Shown here: positions 50,032-57,761 of the stretch, piece by piece | Layout of the letters: the number at the start of each line of letters is the position of its first letter | How positions within the stretch are numbered: position 1 is the first letter of the stretch | Assembly (NCBI GenBank): GCA_050949165.1 | Contig: JBMNFF010000012.1 | Coordinates: forward strand, 16,675 to 80,674 | Direction: 5' to 3' | DNA: 64,000 nucleotides | Origin: DAIOXA01 sp050949165 | GTDB lineage: Bacteria; Bacillota; Proteinivoracia; UBA4975 | Notes under the pieces: model-generated | Database searches by the model: none | The model's input: the letters and a program-made list of their open reading frames with translations, nothing else | What the model was told of the DNA's origin: nothing | Position numbers and translations under genes: made by a program

Positions 50032-50064
50032 TTAACCCAGAATTAACTTTCAATCCTGTATAAT
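50032..50064 (+). promoter_or_regulatory. TTAAC direct repeat and promoter before the response regulator
   Basis: TTAAC at 50032-50036 and 50043-50047 (11-base period), with TATAAT at 50059-50064, 16 bases after the second repeat begins. No good -35; the repeats stand in its place, as for promoters activated by OmpR/PhoB-type regulators. Confidence 0.65.
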
Positions 50065-50101
50065 ATAGCCTGTATGACCTGGTTGGGGAGGGGGGATGTA
50101 A

Positions 50102-50755
50102 TTGAAGCTCTTGATAGTCGAGGACGAGCTGTCCCTGCAGGGCGCTCTTTGCAAGGGATTTAACAAGCTGGGCTATGCCGTGGATTCTGCCTCCGACGGT
50201 GAAGAGGCCTTGGAGCTCTATTACAGCTCCTTCTATGACGCCATTATCCTCGACCTCAACCTGCCCAAGCTGGACGGCATCGATGTCCTCAGGGAAATTC
50301 GGAAGGAAGATTCCAAGACTAAGATAATAATCCTCTCGGCCCGCAGTGAGGTGGAGGATAAGATCCTGGGCCTGGACATGGGCGCCAATGATTACCTGGC
50401 CAAACCCTTCCACTTTCGGGAACTGGATGCCCGGGTCCGGGCCCTGCTGCGCCGGGATTTTTCGGTGATGAGTCCGGAGATCACCGTCTCGGGCTTGACG
50501 GTGGATACATCCCTGAAGAAGGCCTTTTATCAGGGCAGGGAAATCCCCCTGACCAAAAAGGAGTACGGAATCCTGGAGTACTTGTTCATCAACCGGGGCT
50601 CGGTGGTCAGCAGCGAGACCTTAATGGAGCATGTCTGGGACAGCAATGCCGATTTGCTCTCCAATGCCCTCAAGGTGCATATCAACTCCATCCGCAAGAA
50701 GTTGCCCGAGGATATCATCAAAAACGTCAGGGGGCAGGGATATTATGTGGAATAG
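50102..50755 (+). CDS. OmpR/PhoB-family response regulator
   Basis: A 217-residue regulator. The receiver domain has the acidic pocket (VEDELS), the phospho-acceptor Asp in AIILDLNLPKLDGID and the conserved Lys in YLAKPF. The C-terminal winged helix runs from LTKKEYGILEYLFINRGSVVS to HINSIRKKLPEDIIKNVRGQGYYVE. It starts at TTG 50102 and overlaps the kinase gene by 11 bases. The TTAAC repeats upstream and in front of 51918 fit the direct-repeat sites of this family, so it likely activates itself and the lipoprotein operon. Confidence 0.93.
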   Translation: MKLLIVEDELSLQGALCKGFNKLGYAVDSASDGEEALELYYSSFYDAIILDLNLPKLDGIDVLREIRKEDSKTKIIILSARSEVEDKILGLDMGANDYLAKPFHFRELDARVRALLRRDFSVMSPEITVSGLTVDTSLKKAFYQGREIPLTKKEYGILEYLFINRGSVVSSETLMEHVWDSNADLLSNALKVHINSIRKKLPEDIIKNVRGQGYYVE

Positions 50756-51839
50756 AGCTTCCCTCCGCACTAGGATTACTCTGTTCAGCGCGCTGATCAT
50801 CATCCTGGTCGGCGGGTTTCTCACCGGCGCCTTCCTGCACAATGCCGGCGACGGCTTCCAACCCACCATTCAGCAGGAAGGGGAGGTCACCGGCAGCGAT
50901 GCGACCATCGACCTGTACCGAACCGCCTCTGACCCCGACAACCCCCGGGGCTTGGGGAAGGATTTCATCCTGCGCAGCCTGACCTATTTGGCTATCGCCG
51001 TTTTTGCGGGGGTGGCGGGCGCCTGGTTTCTGGCCCGGCGGGCCCTTAGGCCCATCAGTGAGCTCAGCCAGAGAATTGAATCCATCGATGTCAACAACCT
51101 CTCGGAGCCGATTCCTGTTCCCAAGAGCGAGGATGAGGTGGCCCGGTTGACCCGGTCCTTCAACAACATGCTCCACAAGCTCAACTCCGCCTTTGAGGGA
51201 CAGAAGCGCTTTGTCCAGAACGCCGCCCACGAACTAAAGACCCCCGTCACGGCTATCCTCACCAATATAGAGGTGCTGGAGATGGATGAGGAGCCCAGTC
51301 AGGAGGACTATAAGGTAGTTATCAAGACAGTTAAGGAAAATGCCGAGCGAATGTCGACCCTGGTTCAGGATCTGCTCCTGATCAATGTGGAGTCCCGGGA
51401 GCTCTTTACCCGCTTCTCCTTCCGCCAGCTCCTGGAGGAGATCAGGGAAGAACTGGCTCAGGAAAGCGAACAGCGAGGCATCAGCTTTGCTGTCCGGGGC
51501 GACCTGGAGCTTACAGGCAACAGGGCGCTTCTCAAGCGGGCCTTCCATAACATCGTGCACAACGCCATTCGCTACAATCGCCCTGGAGGCAGTATCGACA
51601 TCAGCTGCGGGGACGGACAGATTACCATCGCCGATACCGGCATCGGCATCCCGGCAGACAAGCTGGACAAGATCTTCGAGCCCTTTTACTGCGTCGACGC
51701 CTCCCGCTCCCGAAAGTTGGGGGGAAGCGGCTTGGGGCTGGCCATGGTCAAGCAGATCTTTCAGCAACACCAGATTCAGGTGCAAGTCAGCAGCGTCGAA
51801 GCCCAGGGGACGAGGTTCACAATCTCCTTGCCAACTTAA
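50745..51839 (+). CDS. Sensor histidine kinase
   Basis: A 364-residue membrane kinase. Two membrane helices (ITLFSALIIILVGGFLTGAF and LAIAVFAGVAGAWFLARRAL) bracket a short extracytoplasmic loop of about 60 residues. A HAMP domain (RPISELSQRIESIDVNNLSEP) is followed by the H-box AAHELKTPVTAI, N-box NIVHNAIRYN, G1 IADTGIGIP and G2 GGSGLGLAM. ATG 50745 lies inside the end of the response-regulator gene, with GGGGGCAGGGA upstream. The cognate regulator is the one next door. The small sensor loop suggests sensing in or near the membrane. Confidence 0.93.
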   Translation: MWNRASLRTRITLFSALIIILVGGFLTGAFLHNAGDGFQPTIQQEGEVTGSDATIDLYRTASDPDNPRGLGKDFILRSLTYLAIAVFAGVAGAWFLARRALRPISELSQRIESIDVNNLSEPIPVPKSEDEVARLTRSFNNMLHKLNSAFEGQKRFVQNAAHELKTPVTAILTNIEVLEMDEEPSQEDYKVVIKTVKENAERMSTLVQDLLLINVESRELFTRFSFRQLLEEIREELAQESEQRGISFAVRGDLELTGNRALLKRAFHNIVHNAIRYNRPGGSIDISCGDGQITIADTGIGIPADKLDKIFEPFYCVDASRSRKLGGSGLGLAMVKQIFQQHQIQVQVSSVEAQGTRFTISLPT

Positions 51840-51868
51840 CCAAATCTTAACCTCCTGTTTGCTAAGCT
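51836..51868 (+). promoter_or_regulatory. TTAAC direct repeat and promoter before the lipoprotein operon
   Basis: TTAAC at 51836-51840 and 51847-51851 (11-base period), with TAAGCT at 51863-51868 as the -10. The repeat-to--10 distance (16 bases) is identical to that of the response-regulator promoter. Confidence 0.6.
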
Positions 51869-51917
51869 GGATAGCGACAGGAGGTTCCTGAAAACATACG
51901 GTCAAAGGAGAATTGCT

Positions 51918-52424
51918 GTGAAAAGAATACTCACCCTGTTAGCTATCTTAACCCTCGCCCTTTCCCTGGTTGCCTGCAGTCCCAGCGCCGGCAAAGGCGG
52001 AGGCGGCGGGAAGAACCTTGAAGGCAGTCTGGAGGAAATTTTGGAGCAAATCTATGCCCATGACGGCCTCAGCGATCAGTTCAAGGCCTTTGCCAAGGAT
52101 GGCCTTCTGACCAGCGAGATTACCGATGAGAATATGGAGTTCCACCTGGGCAAGGCCGGTCTGGAATTTGAAGAAGGCATTGCCTCCGAGCCCATGATCC
52201 AGCCCGGAGCCTATGTCCTCTGCCTGCTCCGGGTAGGCGAGGAAACGGATATCGAGCAGCTCAAGCAGGATATCAAGGACAATGTCAACCCCATGAAGTG
52301 GGTCTGCGTCGGCGTCGATCCCGACAATGTCATCGTGGACAGCATCGGCGATGTCGTCATCCTGATCATGAGTGATGACAACGCCCAGGCTCTGCACCAG
52401 GCCTTCCTGGCCCTGCAGGACTAA
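51918..52424 (+). CDS. DUF4358-like lipoprotein
   Basis: A 168-residue lipoprotein: LLAILTLALSLVAC with lipobox L-V-A-C, followed by a Gly/Lys-rich linker (GKGGGGGK). The soluble domain (EPMIQPGAYVLCLLRVGEETDIEQLKQDI, VNPMKWVCVGVDPDNVIVDSIGDVVILIMS) recalls DUF4358 proteins, which often neighbour MBOAT genes in Clostridia; this is a tentative match. The gene sits behind the kinase gene with its own predicted TTAAC-controlled promoter, and 57 bases before the MBOAT gene, with a hairpin in between. AAAGGAG precedes the start, a GTG. Confidence 0.75.
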   Translation: MKRILTLLAILTLALSLVACSPSAGKGGGGGKNLEGSLEEILEQIYAHDGLSDQFKAFAKDGLLTSEITDENMEFHLGKAGLEFEEGIASEPMIQPGAYVLCLLRVGEETDIEQLKQDIKDNVNPMKWVCVGVDPDNVIVDSIGDVVILIMSDDNAQALHQAFLALQD

Positions 52425-52434
52425 GACACCCGTG

Positions 52435-52462
52435 GCCCCGGCAGTTCCTGCCGGGGCAGTTT
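52435..52462 (+). terminator. Terminator between the lipoprotein and MBOAT genes
   Basis: Perfect 9-bp stem GCCCCGGCA/TGCCGGGGC with loop GTTCC, then AGTTTT. It may only reduce read-through into the MBOAT gene. Confidence 0.75.
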
Positions 52463-52481
52463 TCACGTCAGGAGGTTCAGC

Positions 52482-53882
52482 ATGCCTTTTACCAGCGTCA
52501 GCTTTATCTATTACTTTCTGCCTCTGGCCCTGCTCAGCTACATAATCGCACCCCAAAGGCTGAAAAACCCTGTTCTGCTGGGTGCCGGCCTGGTTTTTTT
52601 CGCCTGGGGAGAACCGAAGACGGGCATTTTTTTGTTCCTGCTAGCCTTTTCGGGATATCTCCACGGCCTTTGGCTGGAGCATAACCGCAATACGCGGCGG
52701 CCCGGGTTGCCCCTGCTCTCCGCCATTATATTTAACACAGGGCTGTTGTTCCTCCTGAAATTCACCGATCTGGGCGCCAATCCAGCTTCCTTCTTCCGGG
52801 CCGAGCCAGCCCTGGCTTGTATTGTCTTGCCCCTGGGGCTGGGCGTCAGCACCCTCCAGGTCTTCAGTTATTGTATCGACCTCTACCGGGGCAGGGTCTC
52901 GGTGCAGCGCAATTTCCTGGACTTTGCAACCTATGCCTGCCTGTTTCCACCCCTCATTGCCGGCCCTATCTTTCCATACAGGCTGGCGGTGGCCCAGATT
53001 AAAGAGCGCACCCATTCCTGGGCGGAGACAGCCGCCGGTATCCGCACCTTCATTCTGGGGCTGGCCAGGAAGGTCATCCTGGGAAATACCCTGGCCCAGG
53101 TGGGACATACTTTTGCCCGCCTGGATCAGCCCACCGTGCTCTTCCACTGGCTGGCGGCCCTGGCCTTTCTGTTCCAAATCTACTATGACCTCTCGGGCTA
53201 CAGCGATATGGCCCTGGGGCTGGCGCGAATCTTCGGCTTTCGCCTGCCCAGGAACTTTAACTATCCCCTTCTGGCCCGGAGCATTGTACAGTTTTGGCGG
53301 CGTTGGTTCATCTCCCTGGGCGCCTGGTTCCGGGACTATGTCTATGAGCCCCTGACGGGTAAGGCAGCAGGCCCGGGGAGGAGGGCGATCTCCCTCTTGG
53401 CAATAGGGGCCATGCTGGGCCTCTGGCACGGAGGTGGCTGGAATCTTCTGGTCTGGGGACTGGTCTTTGCCGGCCTCATCCTCCTGGAGCGATTGGTCTT
53501 GGGCAAGCTTTTGGACCGCCTCCCCCGGGTCGTGGGGAACCTCTATGTCCTGCTGGTGTTGCTCCTGAACTTCGTCCTCTTCCGGGGACCGGGCCTGCAG
53601 GAGGGGCTTAGCAACCTCCAGGCCATGCTGGGACTCGCTGACCTCCCCTGGTCCAGCCCTGAGACGATTTTCCATCTCCGCTCTTACTCCTTTACCCTGC
53701 TGCTGGCGGTCATTGGAGCCACTCCTCTCCTGTCCAGGCTGGTGGCCCGAATCCGGAGCAGCAGTGCGAGGGAGCGGGTCTTAAACCTGCTGGAGCCCCT
53801 GGTCCTCAGCGCCCTGCTCCTGCTGGTTACGGGCTACTTGACCGACGGGTACTTCAGTCCCTATGCATTCTTCAAATTCTAG
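52482..53882 (+). CDS. MBOAT-family O-acyltransferase (AlgI/PatA-like)
   Basis: A 466-residue multi-pass membrane protein. The MBOAT core is visible: SFIYYFLPLALLSYIIAPQR at the start, FATYACLFPPLIAGPIFPYR, YYDLSGYSDMALGLARIFGF, FWRRWFISLGAWFRDYVYEPL, and the catalytic His in GLWHGGGWNLLVWG. Proteins of this type move acyl (usually acetyl) groups across the membrane onto surface polysaccharide or other polymers, together with an SGNH/DHHW partner. Here that partner is encoded 17 bases downstream. AGGAGG precedes the ATG. Confidence 0.92.
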   Translation: MPFTSVSFIYYFLPLALLSYIIAPQRLKNPVLLGAGLVFFAWGEPKTGIFLFLLAFSGYLHGLWLEHNRNTRRPGLPLLSAIIFNTGLLFLLKFTDLGANPASFFRAEPALACIVLPLGLGVSTLQVFSYCIDLYRGRVSVQRNFLDFATYACLFPPLIAGPIFPYRLAVAQIKERTHSWAETAAGIRTFILGLARKVILGNTLAQVGHTFARLDQPTVLFHWLAALAFLFQIYYDLSGYSDMALGLARIFGFRLPRNFNYPLLARSIVQFWRRWFISLGAWFRDYVYEPLTGKAAGPGRRAISLLAIGAMLGLWHGGGWNLLVWGLVFAGLILLERLVLGKLLDRLPRVVGNLYVLLVLLLNFVLFRGPGLQEGLSNLQAMLGLADLPWSSPETIFHLRSYSFTLLLAVIGATPLLSRLVARIRSSSARERVLNLLEPLVLSALLLLVTGYLTDGYFSPYAFFKF

Positions 53883-53899
53883 ACCGGGGAGGCGCAGCT

Positions 53900-54994
53900 A
53901 TGTCCAATAGAGTGAAGAACATCGTGGTAAGCCTCAGCTTCATCCTGGTCCTCAGCAGTCTATTGCTGGCCAACATCCTCCTGCCCCATCGGGACAGCTC
54001 GTACACCGAAAGGCGAAGTTTCAGGCGGCCGGATTTCTCCTGGGAAAAGCTCCTTAGCGGCAGGATGTTCCTGGAGTATGAGAAGTATGCCCTGGAGCAG
54101 TTTGCCTTGCGGGACCAGTTTCGGGGGCTGAAGGCCCTCTCCGCCTTTCATCTCCTCCGGCTCAGGGAGCACAACGATGTCTATGTGCTGGGGGATGGAA
54201 TCTACCGCAAGGAATATCCCCTGCGCGAGGACTCCATTGCCGCTGCCGCCGCCAAGTTTCGGGAGGTGTATTCCGCTTATTTAGAAGGCCAGCCGGTGTA
54301 CTACTCCGTCGTCCCCGACAAGAACTACTACGTGGCGGCGGAAAACGGCTACCTGGCTCTGGACTATGGGCGGATGCAGGAAATCCTCCGGGAGGACCTG
54401 CCCGGCTGGAGCTATATCAATCTGTTCGCTTCCCTGACCATTGATGATTACTACCGCACCGACGGGCACTGGCGCCAGGAGCGGCTCATCCCCCTGGCCG
54501 ACAGCATCCTGAGCCAGATGGGAAGAGAGGTCGCCCGGGGCGAATATGCCCGGCACGAGCTCTCCCCCTTCTACGGGTCCTACTACGGCCGCTGCGGCCT
54601 GCTCCTGGCGCCGGACAACATTGCCTATCTCACCAATCCCGTGCTGGAAGCAGCCAGGGTCTATGACCAGGACGGCAAGGACCTGGGAGGAATTTACAAT
54701 TTCGAGTCCTTCTCAAGCATGGACCCATATAATTTCTTTCTCTCGGGGCCCATGCCCATCCTCACCATAGAGAACCCTGCCGCCGGCGACGACCGGGAGC
54801 TCGTCATCTTTCGGGATTCCTTTGCCAGCAGCCTTGCCCCCTTGCTCCTGGAGGGGTATGCCAGAATCCACTTGGTGGACCTGCGCTACTTTCCCAGCGA
54901 CAGGTTGGGGGAAAAAATTCAGTTCGGTCCCCACCAGGACGTGCTCTTCCTCTACAGCATTCCCATCCTCAACAACAGCGGCATGCTGAGATAG
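53900..54994 (+). CDS. DHHW-family protein (AlgJ/X-like partner of MBOAT)
   Basis: A 364-residue membrane-anchored extracytoplasmic protein. One N-terminal helix (NIVVSLSFILVLSSLLLANILL) is followed by the SGNH-like fold of the DHHW family: RSFRRPDFSWEKLLSGRMF, VYVLGDGIYRKEYP, YYSVVPDKNYY, then YYRTDGHW with the catalytic D-x-H-W pair and a late FRDSFASSLAPLL Ser block. It probably completes O-acetylation of a surface polymer begun by the MBOAT protein. It ends before a terminator-like hairpin. Confidence 0.88.
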   Translation: MSNRVKNIVVSLSFILVLSSLLLANILLPHRDSSYTERRSFRRPDFSWEKLLSGRMFLEYEKYALEQFALRDQFRGLKALSAFHLLRLREHNDVYVLGDGIYRKEYPLREDSIAAAAAKFREVYSAYLEGQPVYYSVVPDKNYYVAAENGYLALDYGRMQEILREDLPGWSYINLFASLTIDDYYRTDGHWRQERLIPLADSILSQMGREVARGEYARHELSPFYGSYYGRCGLLLAPDNIAYLTNPVLEAARVYDQDGKDLGGIYNFESFSSMDPYNFFLSGPMPILTIENPAAGDDRELVIFRDSFASSLAPLLLEGYARIHLVDLRYFPSDRLGEKIQFGPHQDVLFLYSIPILNNSGMLR

Positions 54995-55034
54995 GGAACA
55001 GGGGTTCACACTCCTGCTCCCAACAGCTGTAATA

Positions 55035-55065
55035 AATGCCCGCCCTCCTGTCGGAGACGGGCATT
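55035..55065 (+). terminator. Terminator-like hairpin after the DHHW gene
   Basis: Stem AATGCCCG/CGGGCATT with a 15-base loop that can partly pair within itself. No long T run. Confidence 0.5.
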
Positions 55066-55216
55066 GCCTATTATCTGCTCAATTGCTGCCCGCAGTAAGG
55101 CAGAGATTCCAGTCCGGAGCTGTCACTGCAGTGGGGGCCTCCTGGAGCTTGCAGCTGCAGCTGGGCAGAGGGGATTTCCTGGGCAATGTTCCGCATGTGC
55201 TATTATCCCAGGGGTT

Positions 55217-55441
55217 TCAATCTTGGACCGGGACTTGAAAGTCTGGCTCCTGGAGGTCCAGCCTGACTATTTCTCCGATGTCTTCCGGGTACATTTCCAA
55301 ACAGTCCACATGCACCCCGATTCCTTTGAGTACGCCAAGGCTTTGGCGGGGTTCTAGGTCTGGAGGGTAATGGAAGCAAATAACCCCTCGCGCAATAAAG
55401 GGGATGCCCGGCGGATTGGCGAAATTTAATTCTATACGCAA
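55217..55441 (-). CDS. Doubtful small hypothetical protein
   Basis: A 74-residue reading (NFANPPGIPFIARGVICFHY, LKGIGVHVDCLEMYPEDIGE) that looks protein-like in composition. It would start at TTG 55441 without a ribosome site, and the frame stays open upstream into the next gene's region, so it could be a fragment of an older gene. I do not recognise a family. It is kept at low confidence because nothing else explains this stretch. Confidence 0.3.
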   Translation of the reverse strand: MRIELNFANPPGIPFIARGVICFHYPPDLEPRQSLGVLKGIGVHVDCLEMYPEDIGEIVRLDLQEPDFQVPVQD

Positions 55442-55464
55442 ATTTGGCGCTTGGAGGTAGCAAC

Positions 55465-56250
55465 ATGGTTCGTCGCGCTTTTTCCGCCCTCAATGGCAAT
55501 CCCGGCTTGGTATTGGCTCCTGTTCTAAAGGACTTGGCCTCTTTACTGCTTGGCCTGATGACCGCCGGCTTCTGGGGGGAACCCCAGGCCAGCTTTATTC
55601 TTGCCCTGGATGTGGGCTTGCCCACTATTTCCACTGTATTGGAGAACAATGTCTTGTCCACCGGGGTCGATTTGGATTTAGCAGGCGGCGGGGCAGGAGT
55701 TCCCCTGCTGCTGGCCCTGCTCTTTTTTCTGCTCAGGGTCCTCATTGAAGCGGGCTTTATCGGGCTCCTCTGTGACCTGGCCCGGGGTATCGCTCCCACC
55801 CTGACCGCCTTTGTCAGCTATTCCAAGCGGTTCTGGCAGCGGATGCTGGGTCTGAGGTTGCTGATCTTGGTCTTTACGGCAATCCTCGGCACCTTGGCAA
55901 TGCTCTTGCCCGTCATCGGGATAATTGCCTTCCCGGTCATCCTATTTGTCCTGAGGGTGAAATTCATTTACTGGGAATACACCATGGTCTCCGAAGATAT
56001 TGGCATCGCCGAGGCCTTCGGCCGCAGCGGGTTGTACTTCGCGAAGCGCACGCCGCAATTGCACGGTATTGTCATTGGCATTGTGCTGCTAAACTTCATC
56101 GCCGCCTTTTTAGTCAATATGCTCTGGAGTCCCGAAGTAATCTTTATCTCCATACCCTTCTACTGCTATTTGGCGACAGCCCTGCAGCTGGCCCTCATGG
56201 GCAACAAGCTGGAGTTGGACGATGCTGCGCCGGAGTTTGCGGCAGAGTAG
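55465..56250 (+). CDS. Multi-pass membrane protein
   Basis: A 261-residue hydrophobic protein with five to six membrane helices (LLLALLFFLLRVLIEAGFIGLLC, LRLLILVFTAILGTLAMLLPVIGIIAFPVILFVL, GIVIGIVLLNFIAAFLVNML, ISIPFYCYLATALQLAL). The block FIYWEYTMVSEDIGIAEAFGRS resembles the middle of DUF975/glycerophosphoryl-diester-phosphodiesterase-type membrane proteins, without a confident match. ATG 55465 follows GGAGGTAG. It stands alone before a hairpin. Function unknown. Confidence 0.75.
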   Translation: MVRRAFSALNGNPGLVLAPVLKDLASLLLGLMTAGFWGEPQASFILALDVGLPTISTVLENNVLSTGVDLDLAGGGAGVPLLLALLFFLLRVLIEAGFIGLLCDLARGIAPTLTAFVSYSKRFWQRMLGLRLLILVFTAILGTLAMLLPVIGIIAFPVILFVLRVKFIYWEYTMVSEDIGIAEAFGRSGLYFAKRTPQLHGIVIGIVLLNFIAAFLVNMLWSPEVIFISIPFYCYLATALQLALMGNKLELDDAAPEFAAE

Positions 56251-56272
56251 CACCAAAGCCTAAGTGCATATG

Positions 56273-56295
56273 AAGGGGGCCGATACGGCCCCCTT
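56273..56295 (+). terminator. Terminator after the membrane protein
   Basis: Perfect 10-bp stem AAGGGGGCCG/CGGCCCCCTT with loop ATA. A longer T run follows further on at about 56336-56348. Confidence 0.75.
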
Positions 56296-56517
56296 GCTGT
56301 AAGCAGAACAGCCTCCTCAGGGGGCTATACTGCATTCTTTTTTTTTTGCTATATACGCAATCAATTTGCAAATACCGCAGAGGGATATTCTTGTCCCCCA
56401 ATGCGCTTCTTTTCTGTCATTTTGAAATCTAAAAAGGATAAGGCCCCTCAATGTAGAATTATACTACGCCGCTTCAATCTGACTGAGTTATCAGTGATTA
56501 TAGATAGGAGAAATTAT

Positions 56518-57642
56518 ATGGCGAGAATATTGATGGTGAATGTGCCTTATGCCGGCCATACAAATCCAACCCTGCCCCTGACAAGGAAGTTGGTGGCGAG
56601 GGGACATCAGGTCACATACATTAACGCTCCGGAATGGAAGGAAAGGATTGAAACGACCGGAGCTTTGTTTGTCTCTTACCTGGATTATCCGGAAGGGTTG
56701 TCTGAAAGGCAAAAGATGACCCGTTGTTTTAAGGCCGCCTATTCTACAGCAATGAAGGTTGGCACCGGGCATGACCTGCTTATCTATGAGATGTTTTTCT
56801 ATCTTGGCAAGACGGTAGCCGAAAGATTGGGGATTCCTGCCGTCCGGCAGTTTTCGCAGCTCGCCTGGACAAAGGCCGGGGCCGACCTAATATCCACTCT
56901 TTTTGTGGCCACCTGCCATTTGCTGGATGCGCAGGTGCTGAACAGACGAGAGGCCGCTGAATTGGGAGTGAAGGAGAAGAGTCTGGTGGACAGCGTCCTG
57001 CACGATAAAGTTCCCTTGAACATCGTCTATACGACAGAAAAGTTTCATCCGCACAGGCAAGACCTGGATCAGTCCTATGTGTTCTGCCTTCCGCCCATGG
57101 AACAATCCATGAGCGTAATCAGGCGAATACCCTATGAAAAAATGGCCGACCCGCTTATCTATATATCGCTGGGTAGCATTTTGAGCAGCAAGTCTTTTTA
57201 TAAAAGGTGCATGAAAGCATTCGGGAACAAGAAATGTTCCGTCATCCTAAACACAGGAGTGGTAAAACCCGAAGAGCTGGGAGATATCCCCGCTAATGTC
57301 TGGGCTTACTCTTTTGTGCCGCAGCTGGAGGTCCTGCAGTATGCGGACCTTTTCATCACCCATGGCGGAATGAATAGCGTCAACGAAGCGATGTACTATG
57401 GAGTTCCCATGCTGGTTCTGCCCCTCGTCAATGATCAGCCGATAAACGCAGAACAGGTGGTAAGGCTGAAACTCGGGAAAAAGCTGCATATCTTTTCGGG
57501 GGCGAAGTCGCTATTTAATCAGGCCATGGCCGTGTTGGAGGACCGGGAAATCAAAGAGCAGTGCAAGGATATGGAAAATGAGATCAGATTGGGAATCACC
57601 TTGGACGAAGTCGTCGATATGGTCGAAGCCTGCTTGCCCTGA
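56518..57642 (+). CDS. MGT-type glycosyltransferase (GT1/UGT superfamily)
   Basis: A 374-residue GT-B fold glycosyltransferase. N-terminal acceptor domain: MVNVPYAGHTNPTLPLTRKL with the usual His. C-terminal donor site: VWAYSFVPQLEVLQYADLFITHGGMNSVNEAMYYGVPMLVLPLVNDQPINAEQV, typical of the MGT/YjiC group that glycosylates macrolides, sterols or other small hydrophobic molecules. AGGAG sits 7 bases before the ATG. Codon use is more AT-rich than that of most neighbours, and the leader is AT-rich, hinting at transfer. A strong hairpin follows. Confidence 0.88.
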   Translation: MARILMVNVPYAGHTNPTLPLTRKLVARGHQVTYINAPEWKERIETTGALFVSYLDYPEGLSERQKMTRCFKAAYSTAMKVGTGHDLLIYEMFFYLGKTVAERLGIPAVRQFSQLAWTKAGADLISTLFVATCHLLDAQVLNRREAAELGVKEKSLVDSVLHDKVPLNIVYTTEKFHPHRQDLDQSYVFCLPPMEQSMSVIRRIPYEKMADPLIYISLGSILSSKSFYKRCMKAFGNKKCSVILNTGVVKPEELGDIPANVWAYSFVPQLEVLQYADLFITHGGMNSVNEAMYYGVPMLVLPLVNDQPINAEQVVRLKLGKKLHIFSGAKSLFNQAMAVLEDREIKEQCKDMENEIRLGITLDEVVDMVEACLP

Positions 57643-57673
57643 CCCCTGGCCATGGCTGTCTGAGAGAATAGAG

Positions 57674-57712
57674 CACTGCCGGGAGCACAACGCTGTTATG
57701 CTCCCGGCAGTG
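57674..57712. terminator. Bidirectional terminator
   Basis: A 14-bp stem CACTGCCGGGAGCA/TGCTCCCGGCAGTG with an 11-base loop between convergent genes. Confidence 0.7.
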
Positions 57713-57761
57713 TCAGTTATTGCATTATGTATCGGTAGCTAAGACTTCATTTCCGCCGCTA

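Larger units (their letters stand above)
54995..55464. other. Intergenic region with a possible minus-strand gene
   Basis: A gap of 470 bases. It begins with a terminator-like hairpin. The only protein-like reading in it is the minus-strand stretch 55217-55441, listed separately; a plus-strand reading over the same bases looks like its shadow. Nothing else was recognised. Confidence 0.5.

Noticed and set aside
52641..53675. A 344-codon open reading opposite the MBOAT gene
   Set aside because: Low-complexity, Gln/Pro/Gly-rich antisense reading; the MBOAT frame is well supported.
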